NCBI GenBank assembly: GCA_030141605.1
Contig: JAQGDQ010000112.1
Coordinates: forward strand, 188,501-247,500
Direction of reading: 5' to 3'
Length of the DNA: 59,000 nucleotides
From: Tubiluchus corallicola
Lineage: Eukaryota; Priapulida; Priapulimorpha; Priapulimorphida; Tubiluchidae
Part shown: piece by piece, positions 41,299 to 53,200 of the stretch
Numbering within the stretch: the stretch's first letter is position 1
Layout of the letters: each line of letters begins with the position of its first letter
Translations under genes and position numbers: made by a program
Notes under the pieces: model-generated
Told to the model about the DNA's origin: nothing
The model's database searches: none
Seen by the model: only the letters and a program-made list of their open reading frames with translations

Positions 41299-44200
41299 AT
41301 GATGGCGGAGGGAGGTGGATCCAGCTCTTGCAGCTGTGGTTCATCTTCTCCCGCCATGTCCCCCGAGAGCACCATGTCTATGTCGCCTCACGGATCAACA
41401 CCTGGTCACGGGCCTCCTAGATTTGAGATGCCCCCAGGGATGACTCCAGAGAAAATGATGGAACTGCAGTTCAACGAGTTCGTACAGAGCGGTCAATTGT
41501 TCATGCTGGACAGAGAGTCGCCGAGCTTATGGCAAGGAAGAGCTGAGATGCCGCCATGGCCAATGATGTTTGGGGATACAGCAGTACCTGGTACACAGGT
41601 TCCCGAAACTGGTCAGCATCCTCCTGTAGAAGTATGCCGTATATGTGGAGACAGGGCGACTGGGTTTCATTATGCTGTGTACAGCTGTGAGGGCTGCAAG
41701 GGATTCTTCAAGAGAACCGTACAGCGTGGTCTGGAGTACACTTGTAAAGAGGGGAGCAAAAAATGCTTGATTAACAAGTACACGCGCAATGCTTGTCAGC
41801 ACTGCAGGTTTCAGAAGTGCATTGAGACTGGTATGAGACGAGATGGTACGTATTTGATTTAAATGTGAGATGCGTTGATCGGTTATTGAATTAAATAGCA
41901 ATTTTACTTATTGTATGATTATAATTTTTCGTAATTTCATTATTATCTACTGCTGTTTTGATTTTTCGGAAGGAGTTTACAATTCCCCATGCAATTTCAA
42001 TACCCTAATCCTAATCCGCTTCACAAACTAATTTGTTGTATGTGGGGAATTGTAAACTTTAGTTGATTTTTCGCATGGTAGAAACTGTTTCTGATTTTTG
42101 ACTTAGTTGACAAATGAACATTTGAAGAGTAAAATGTGATATTTTCTCTCTGAAATGTTATGTCATGTTGGACTGGTAACTGAGCTGGCAGAGCATGGAA
42201 ATACTAATCCCAGGTGTCAGGTTCAAATCCCAACTGGTTCACAATTTTTCAGCATCTGCTTTCTGTCTTCAACTCATTACTCTGAAGGGTAATAATTGTT
42301 GTGGAAAAAGAAATGGTTTATGAATATTCACTGTTATAATCTAATTATAGAAACATGAAATTCCTCCGTTTTTGTTAATTACACTGAATTTGGGAATAAT
42401 TTGAACTAAAAAATAAGCTGTTGATTCAGTGCGTTTTTTCTTTTGTAAAGTAACTTCCTCAACACTGCTAGTGTTATTTCTTGTTTTTTGAAACATTAAC
42501 CCTCTTTCAGCGGTGAGAGAGGACCGAGCTCCAGGTGGGAGGCACAAAATCCGACGACCCCAGCTGACGGAAACGATCAATGTTTTGGACGATCAGAGTA
42601 ATTTACCTCAGTCTAGAGAAGAGCCAATGGAGTCCACATCGGATTTTACTGACAGTTTAGATGTTATAATGGCAGACGAAGTGTTGATGCAGCTGTTGGA
42701 AGCTGCACCACATAAAATACCAAACTTGCCAAGTACGTTGATTTATACTGAGTATCAGGAAATGATAGCCCCTGCTATACAAGTTCCTACACACTTTACA
42801 TTTTCTGTATTTTTTTAATAAACAAAGCACAATGTTTTAAAATTTGTGCACATGAACTAAAACCTGGGGCAGTTCTTTTAGCACAATTAAACAAAATCTG
42901 AACAGAACTACTGCACTAGCGGTCTGCTATTTCCACTAGCTTTTTTAGGAACCTCAGAGACCAATCCTATGGCAAGTAAAGGATTTTGCATTGAGGCTGT
43001 CCCAAAGCCCATGAGTGGTGAGGAAGGACTGCATCTTGTTGGAAAAAACTATGTACGTTGTTACTAGTGAGAGACTAGTGTGATCCATGTGGCTCTCTAA
43101 ATTTCCATTAAACTTCAGTTGGTGATCGAATGACCACTTGCCAGGCTGGATATGCAACTTATTTCTAACTTTTTTTAATCAAAAGAAGAAATAAAAAGAA
43201 TTGTCAAAGCCCTCTTTTGATTCAGAGCTTGCTGAGATTGGAGAAAAATTTAAAAAGAAAATTAGAAATCAAAGTGTATAGTGACTTTTAAGACGTCAGT
43301 TACTTCAAAAATATCAAAAGTAGATGTAAACTTATTCTTAATATTTCAATTATTATATTACTCATTTAATGTGTTTTTCATTTCTTATTTAATGTGTTTT
43401 TTAAAGTTCTTTTCACTGAACATTTTTGTCAGACATCAAAAATCAGGGAAGTTTTTGAAGAAGCCAGTCCAGACATTCTCATTCAGAAGTAAACATAAAT
43501 TGTATTCTGGTCCACTTATGGCCTTCAAAGCTGCAAATGACATCGCTGTTGTGTCAGATATTGAGATTCATACGTGTTCCTTTTGACTTCTGTATCCAAA
43601 AATTAAGTGCTCTTGTGGTTTTGTCAGTTTTTATCTATTTCACTTTTTCATTTTCTTTCTGTACGACAGACGCAGTCATTTCCCGACACCCTTTCGTTTA
43701 TTTGTTTAATATTTTTTTGTAAAAATGCAGCATAAGTTCTTGTTGCGGCTTGAAGAAATGATAGTTATGGTACTTAGTATAAGTTTAAGTTTGAGCGCTG
43801 AGGTCCCTGCTTAATCATATAGTTAAAATTGCATGCTGCAATTACACATGTACTTATAGATGTTGTCAGGCACCATGGTACTGCACTAGCCCATATAGCA
43901 CACTGTAGCCCATATACCGTGGGTGGAATGTGGGCTGCCCGAATACCGCCCAGAATCTGTCAGGAATTGAGCCGAGGTTATTGGCAGCGTCCATTCTCCT
44001 TGTTTATTTAATAATGATAATATAAGATATCAATGCATTGTTTAAATAATTAATTAAATCTAAAAATTATACATTTGATAAAATAAAATATCATTAATTC
44101 TAAGCCAGCTCTACAGTGCCAAATTTTTGACTGAGTTAACAATGCACTTTCATAGAATGTGTTTCAAAATAAAAATAAATATGAATTACTGCGAAGAAAT

Positions 44201-47200
44201 AAGAACAAAGTAACTGCAACAATATTAGACAAGTAAAACAGACATTGTATCAGGCTTATACGTAGTTACAGAAGAAATAACTTATTTTTAAAAAGTCGGT
44301 TTTTCACATATCATTCATGCTCTTATTTCTTTACTTTAAACATTACCTTGAAAAACTCAAATAGTTATTACTGCTAATAACACAATAAACCCCCCCAAAA
44401 AATGTAAACAGTTTGAAGTTGGTGCAAAACAAAACTAGACATAAGTTAATAAACCCTGTGGTTTAACCCAATTAGATATACCTTCATATTAATTAATGCG
44501 TAAACAAGTTATTACAATCTTATTGTAATTAAACAAATTGTTACAAACCCACAGTTAATTAAATTATGATAGGAAGCTTCAAAGTGCCACAAGAGATGTG
44601 AAAAAGTTGTGAAGATTGAGAGAAATCACAAATGCGGTATTTGGGCTGCTCGTATACAGCACAGGGTAACTGGGGTGTATGGGCTAGTGCGATAAACAGA
44701 TCCCTACAGATGCACATTTGTTGTTTTACACCAACAAGTTCAACCTTAATTACTTGATCCCTTTTCTGGCAATAAAAAATGCTATCTTACACATGTTAGT
44801 AAAACATTCTTTCTACGCAGTATTCTTTCTTTCAAACTTAACACGAGTAACCTAGTAGGTACAGACAATTTCGAAAAATGTAAATTATCTAAGAAACTTT
44901 GTGTGTTGTGCTGTTTGGTAGCACAAAATTTTTTAAAGTTATTGAAGAAATGATGTATTCATTATTGTGAGTGAATTAACATTCCATGCACAATGTAGAT
45001 GATGTCACTTTCTCATCCTGTGTAGTTATTCTGCATACTGTAAAACAGGTACCTGCTGTCTTTCTACCAAACACCACTAATTACCTGAATAAAAAATGAT
45101 TTCTGAACAAAGACTCCTTGTCGCACACAATAGCAGTTGTGCAGTGCAAACTTTAGAGTGAGTCACAACTGAATATACAACTATCATTGAGTGGCATCAA
45201 CCAGTAATTCATGTGTTTGACTTTTTTCTGTTTTCTTCTACTCCAGTCCACTGTTACAGATGAGTGGTTCGATGCAAAGTAATGTTTGTTTTTTGCAGGT
45301 GCTGCAGTTGAGGAGGAAATGACAATTGCTCAAAAGGTCATGCTCGTCGGATATGCCGAATTGCGGATGATTATCAAGTGGTCTCGAAGAGTACCAGGTA
45401 TATCAAGTGTTTCGCTGTGCTAAAAGTTTGAATAGACTGCAAATACTGATGATCCTGCTAGGTAAAAGCTAATTATAATGATAAGCAGTTTTCCCAAATT
45501 TCTTGTCTGTTGTCCATCATTTTGGACATTGGAAGCATCAAAGGAGTCCTCTCAGTTTTCTTTTGTAGCATTGGAAGTTTATTTTTCTATTTTGGTCATC
45601 TGAAACAAATTGAAAGCAAAAATGAAAAGAAAACAGCTTTTATTAAAACTTCAAGTTATAATAAATCATCAGTGCCTGTATAAAATGACTTGAATTATTT
45701 ACAACTACAGAAGGCAAAAACTCATTCTTTTTAGCCGTTTTTGGCAGAAGTTTGAGACGTAAAGAAAAGAGCAATGTTGGCTGTTTTACTAGGTACAGTA
45801 TGAGAGCTCATTTTACAGGGAAATGTTCGTTTTCCATTCCGGAATGCCATTGTGTCTTGCACAAGGCCCGTCTGAATTTTATAAAATTTTATACAAACGC
45901 TGTTTGTTTGAGCATTTCAAATAAAAGTAAACACGCTGCCAGAAAAAGGAAAAACAGCCAGGTCCAAAAAAATTTCTTGAAAAAATCTTGCACTACATGA
46001 AATGCGGACACTATAATTCCACATTGTAGTTTTATGAGTTCCATTTTAAAACATTCATCATGCCTACTGCCCTGTTTAGGGCCTTAGTGCTTATTGTTAA
46101 GCCATCTCTGCTTCATTAATTTCTGGCAAGCACATCTTACAGCATTTGTCATGTCATACTGATAAATTTTAAAAAAACTTCAGTTACACAAAATTATTTT
46201 GCATAGCTTCGTTATTGCTATGTTAATAAGCCTTTTCACAGTTTCATTGTGCGTTCGCAAAGTTGCTGTAGGTCAGCGGTTAAGTGAACCCCAGCAATGC
46301 GTCTTAACTACAACCATCACTTGATTTGTGTAAAGCATAGTTGTCTGCTGCATCAGTTCAGTAACTTCAGTTGTTTTACATGGTCTTTTTTTAATTATGC
46401 ATTAGTCTGTCTGTAGAATGATTTAGTTACTAGCAAGATCTTACTTGGGAACAAGAAAAGTGAACTTGGTAAGGTTCTAACTAGCTGTTAAAATGGTTAC
46501 TATTACAATAGCATGGGCTGCGAGGCTTTCTCAAGTGTACACAAATGCATTGTCTGGTTCACTTATTGTTCGAACCTTTTCACGAGTATCATCAATTGCT
46601 GGAACTGTGAAAAGGTGTGTTCTATTAAGCTGTTCTTTGCTTGATATATAAATTTGTTCTCTAGTAGTGCTACAGGTTTTCACAAGCTCACTTATAATGG
46701 ACAGGATAACCAAAATGTCATATTACCTAAAATACAGTAACTTGCATGTGCTGTTCATGATATATCATCAATAAACTGAGCTCGCCCTTGTCTTAATGTG
46801 GTTTATTGCCTTACATTAGATGATGCTCTCATTGTTTACCTCTGCTGACCCCTGGTGAGCCAAAAATTAACAATGTCAGTATTTCATCAAAATTTTTTTC
46901 TTGATCCCTTTGCCCATGACCCCTTTGGTTCAATTAAGCTTTACACAGCCTAGTTACTGAAACTTTACTTGTGTTGATTCTTGTATAATTGTCTCATTTG
47001 GCTTCAACAGCTGTATGTAGTTGGGAGGGGGGACATTACTTTTGTCTTATACTGCTTTGCCTACTTTGCTTTATTTTAATACTTGCTTTGCTTTACTTTT
47101 CTATACTTTACTTTACTTTAGCTTACTTTTCTTACTTTGCTTTTCTTCACTTTGTTTTGCATTACTTTACTTTGCTGTACTTTATTCTATTTTCTTTACC

Positions 47201-50200
47201 TTGCTTTACTTTCCTTTACTTTAGTGCACATCACTTCAGTTCACTTCTCATTACTTTACTTTACTACCATGTTCTACGTTACCTTATTTTATGTGGCTTA
47301 AATTGTGATTGATATTTTGCGGTAACAATGTAACACAGTGATTTTTCACTTTAACAGGTTTTAATGAGTTGTTACTCGATGATCAGATGACGTTGTTGAA
47401 AACAAGCTTTGTTGAGCTCAATATTTTCAGACTGGCCTTCAGGTAATTGAAACAAGACCAACTTTAGTGGCTTCCGAAGGCATCAAATATTAGATGTTTA
47501 GTAAATTTTTCGTATTCAATCACTTTAGACAATGCGCAATTCTTAACCTGCACAATTTCTTTGGAATTTCACGTTGCAAAAAACATTACCATTTATTTCA
47601 ATAAATTTATGCTTAATCTGTTAAAAATTATAATTTAAATGAGAAATTTGACACACAAAAGGAAATTTTGGTTAAAAAATGAAAGTCACTGGCTAGTTCC
47701 TATGCAGGTGCATCTGGACGCATTTTGGTAAAACTCGTCTACAGGTGGCAACAATCATATTTAAGCTATCATACAGTATTTTAAAGGAGAAGAAATGGGA
47801 ATTTAAAGTATTTTAAACGGAAAGAAAAGGGAATTATAATGTATGATGTATGTAATATTCGAAGTATTCCACAAAGTTGGTTTACAACTTTGGCGTTACC
47901 TGAATGGGAAAAATGTTGAAGAGTATGCTTGTAGCTCAACTTGATGCTGCCCGGTGTTCTTAAGATCTGCTGACTTTTCAGGTGTAATGGACCTTCAGGA
48001 TAAAGGTTCCAATTACTAAAACGTCACTAGTTCACCATCCCAGTGTCCACCAAAAAACATCACTGGTGCACCCAAAACACATATTATTAATCTAACTGAC
48101 AAGATAAAATGATTAATAACTTTTACTTAGTTAGTGAAATGTGTGCTACGAATTCTCTGATTATTTTATCACACTTTACGCAATGTTATGTGAACTTAAA
48201 ACTTCTTGCAGAACGATTGATCAGTAAAATGGCCGCGCCTAACGGTCAGTGCAACAGAGCAATTTTATACAGTATTACTGCTAATACAAGCTTTGTGTGC
48301 AAGAAAGACATCGTGTAGGTGATAAAAAATTTGAAGATGATTTTTTAGCTTTATGTAAAAATCTGTTTTCTTATCTTTTAATATAATCACTTACCAAATT
48401 TGTTGTATTGGATAATATGACACTGAATTGTTAACAGGTCAAAGAACTATGCGGACGGGTCATTAAACTGGTTTAACGGCTGTGTCTTGTCAGCCAATGA
48501 CAGTGCATCACTCATGTGGGGATCAGATCTGGTTAATCTTTGCTTAGAGTTCATATCTCGTCTTCGGGAAGTTGAGCTGGACATTCCTGAGTTTGCCGTA
48601 CTGAGTGCAGTGGTTCTGTGTTGTCCAGGTAGGAGATTATTCAGTACTGACCACTGGACCATTAGATTGCTAGATCTCTAGCACTGTGTTTGCCTTGCAG
48701 CTGAAAAACACGTAATGTGTAATTGTGCAGTAACTGAGAATTTACGTGTTGAACACATAGGTCAGACAATTATTGATGTTGATACTTTACGGAATTTAGA
48801 CCCAGAAATTATTTGTGAATTAACTCATGATGAGTTATCAAAATTTAAAAACTTATTTTGAAACCCTGTACTTTCATAAGGTTCTGTACTTGTCTGTACT
48901 CTCGTAGGTATCTCAGTTTGCACAGTCTTTGCAAAAAATTGGAAAAGAACTTGCAAAACCGTTCACACTTGCGAGAGAACTCTCTAGTATGAACGGGCCA
49001 TTAGAACTACACTTCTGTCTCTCTGCTGCAAGTCACTCCTGTATGGTCTTCACTCATTACCCACACTTTGCATGCAGTCATCGCTCAACCAGTTAGACAC
49101 TAATTCTGATTCTGTCAAATGTTCCGACTTTTACTCTGTATTAATACGATCATCTATATCAATTTTTCAACTGTTTGTGTTAAGTAGCACCTACATAAAA
49201 AATGAGCATGAGCAAGTCTGTAACCTCGACACTGCCTAGATGAAAAAGAACAATGTTGGTGTCGATGCTGTAAGTGACATTGTTAATTTGATGCTGCCTA
49301 ATGTTCTAGAACGTGTCGACATTTCAGATGCAGTTGGGTTAAAAGACAAAGATGCTGTAGCCGCTCTGCAGAACAAATTCTTGGATATACTGCGCAGCTA
49401 CATGACGCAACGAAGCGGACCATTGCGATACGGCAAGCTGTTACTCAGACTTCCACTACTGCGGACGTTGAGTAACATTGGACTGGACAAGTAAGTTTTG
49501 TATTCGTAATTATCATTATTGGTATCTCTTCCGCTAACTTGAAGATTTTTCATTGCTAGTTAGAGATTCAGTGATAATCGCATGCAGTAATTCTCCGCTT
49601 AATGATGGCTAATGCCTTCCAGCAAAATGCGATGTTGAGCGAAACCTCATAAAATGAAACCAGAACTTTCATTGAAAGTAATGTAAAAGATTTGAGACAC
49701 GTTCCAGAGGCAAAAATCAATGCTACTTAATTCAAATAAGTTATACGTTTTATGAGTTTTATTCATATTTCTACTGATTAATTTCTTTCTGCTTGAACAT
49801 AAAAAACATAATGCCCTTTATAGTCTCACTGATTATGTATTTTTGTGTCAGACGCTTCCACCCTAGCAAGCCTCATCAGCTCAAAAAGTTGCAGATAAAA
49901 TGCTAAAGCAGTATTAAGTTTTTATGTTAAAGGTGATAAGTCTCAGGAATACTCTCACATATTTTAAATTCTTTCTGCTTGCTGGAAACTACCTAATCTT
50001 TCTTACCAGTACCTAGCTAGCTGTCTCTTTCGTTAACGTTGAAGCCCTAGCTTCGCAGTTAGCGGTTGGACACTGCATAGTAAAAGCCAAGCTTGGGCTA
50101 GGCCTTGGAGACAATTTATTTTAGACTCTGGTTGCTATAGCAACAGTTTACAGGCAGAATTCCTTGCCATAAAATTTGCACTCAGGTGCCTGGAGGCATA

Positions 50201-53200
50201 TAAATTGCAAATATGTCTCGTTTCATACAAATGACTAACATTTAATAGTCAGGCTTGAAACAAAAACATAAATAATAATTGTACTGTTTTGTAATTCCTG
50301 CGTTCCTCTACACTAATTGCACTTTGAATTGCTTTTTGTAAATCATTTGTCATAAAACCAACAGAATCTGGAACATAGCTGAAGTCATTTGCAAGTAATT
50401 AACTAATGCATAGCTTTTCATCCTGTATAATTCGCGGAAATAAATGATAATATTAGCCTGTTACTTTTCTTGCATTCCTAATACCTTCTCTTAGGAAACC
50501 ACTGCAAGTTTTTTAGATTAAGAAATGAAAATTATTTCCACAACTGCAATCACAGATTGCTTTTGTTTTGACAATTTTTGTGTTGTGTATGTGCTTGGTG
50601 GATACAGTTTTAGCAATGCAAAATTTCAGATGGAAAAAATCGGTTTCTGTACATGTCTGTTGCGGATTTAGTGGATATGTAGCCTCACAGAGTACATTTC
50701 TGAGTCTGAACAGTGTGAGCATGAGTATGAGTTTACCTGAAAGTCAGGATGTAGTTAATTTGTTTGCATGTAATCTATTCAGGAGGCAGGCAGGAACGGT
50801 TAACAAAGCAGCTCGTTGAGTAGCATTAGCGTCTTTGCTCAAAAGACTGTTAGTTAACAAAACGGCTCAGTTAGCACTCGAGCTTCGTTCAGCAGTGTGT
50901 TATAATAGAGAATAAGTGAAATAATAGAGCAAAAACAATGCAAACATTGAAGTCATGTCGAGCTAGCCTAGTACCAGAGAGTCGGTTTGGGAGATACAAA
51001 TTGATGAGCCACGGCTCAGCCACCTCCTGATTGGGCATTACCGACTCTTTGCTACTCCTTAGCGACTCTTTCCCACGAGTTTGCTGCATAAAAGGGCGTG
51101 ATTCTGAGCACATTTCATCATTTTTCTGTTTGGTCATCTCGCGTCGACAACTGCAAGGCTCTCAAGGACAATCTGATTGGTGTAGTCATGACATTGGAAT
51201 CTTTTACCGAAGGAACATCATATGATCGAAAAACTGCTGGAGAGGCGTTCTCCCTCCTAAAATCAATAAATTATGAATTTTGTCTGTGTTTATCAATCAT
51301 GACTGATCTGCTGGGAATGTCACAGATTGTTTCCAAAGCAAAGAACACAATGTGCCGTCAGCAGTGACCTGATGATCCTTGCAGTTGAGGCTGAGAAAAC
51401 AAAGAATGTGGACTTGAAGCCTGTGGTTGAGCTCTTCTGGAGTGATGTTCTGCGTCGGATTCCTGACAGCTAATAAATACTTAATTAAATTTTAATTAAG
51501 TTTCTGTTGCCAGTTGGGAATAAATAAATCGTTTTTTTTTGCACACAAAATACTGTTTATTTTTTTCAAAATTATACGTTTTTTAAACAGTTAAGTTACG
51601 CCATTATATACAGTCGCCCCCCCCCCCATTTTTTTTTATGCACGACGCCCCTGCTACTGTATGACTACAGACATAACTAAATGATTACAAATTAGGTACA
51701 CTTCTACTCAGGAGAATCTCGGCTATCCAATCGTGCTATTTGTTTGAGCATTTATAAGTGATTTAATTGGACAAAATTGCTCTAGCCCAAGAGAACAATC
51801 TGCTGTACAGAGTTCCAGAAAAAGCCAACCAGCCAAGGAGAAATTAAGGTCGTTTCATTTTTAACAGAAATTTCTCCTTAAAAGTAGAATACAGTTGAGG
51901 CCAAAGTGTGTCAGAGTAGTCTGGATAGTTGAAATTTTCTGCATTAGCCGATTTCATACAAGTGCTACTGTGCATTGTTACAGTGCAAACACTGCCGTTA
52001 CTGAGAGCTTTTTTCGAATTTTTTTCAGCCGAAATCGATTTTTAATTTGCCTAAGGTAATCAAATGCATTTCATATGTAATTTTGCAGGAAAAAATCCAT
52101 TATGTGAGAAGTAGAAACCTAGAAAAATTATCACATATAACATAATTGCTGCTTAGTTACAAGCAATTTTTCATGAACCCACGCAAAATGCAGCAAACGC
52201 TTACAGTCCTGAAGGAGCTAATCACATTACTACTGCTGCTGAGCAGCTGCAATTACTACTATCATGACTTTTTTTGTAAATAATGCAGCAAAGTCAAAAT
52301 TAACAACAAGTCATTTAAATACGAATTTCAAACCTCTGTTTAATCCTTTGTTTATCACCTGTTGGCCGTGATGCAATGAAAAACATCTGCTACACTTACA
52401 ATTACTTGACTAAACAGTCATTCTTGTAAAATTACAAATGTCTTTGATGAGCTAAAATACTCTAATGCATTACCTTTGCTGCTGCTTTTTGTTTACTCTC
52501 CTGTTATCTGTTTTATCCTTAACAACCTTACTAATTTAGCGGAAAAACAATCTTATTTTCAGCTGCAAGACGCATTAAGTCTGTCATAAAATATGACTCC
52601 TGTGTCTGCAGCATTTTTACTGTTTTTCCTTAAAAGGTTGAATGTAAACTGGAGATTTTTACAGCGATGTTGAAACAGCTGATTTTATTCTCCCGCACGA
52701 GACCATTTCATCTGCAGTACAAGTGTTTGTATTGCGATTTTCAGTTTACATTTATATCAGCCATCCAAAAAATTTCATTGAGAAATAAAAAGTCTTGTTT
52801 AACAGCTGCCATCACTAAAGAATTTTTTTGATAGTTGTTATAATGACTGTAAATTGTAAGTCACCATGCAACTTTGGTTTTGCTTTGGAGAATGAGAAAA
52901 ACTAGAATAAGATTCAAATCTGATTTTTAAAACTAAAAAGTTTACTGGTTAATAATTTAGACAAAAAAGAAATATTGTACTTTAAGTAATTAAATAATTG
53001 TACGGCCATCCACATATAACAATATTAAGCTTTTGGCTGATTTCGAGGACCTACCTACCTACCTTGTGTTATAATGGTGATGTGCTCCACCACCTATCTA
53101 CCCCTTGATATCTATCATACCGATGTTGCTTTTTGTACATTTTGTTCTTCCTCCTCCCAAGGTCAAGCAAAAACATCACTTGTGTTAATTACTGGAAAAC

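Noticed and set aside
42170-42241. Possible functional tRNA-Lys gene
   Set aside because: The D stem cannot pair and the acceptor stem is poor. It fits a SINE better.
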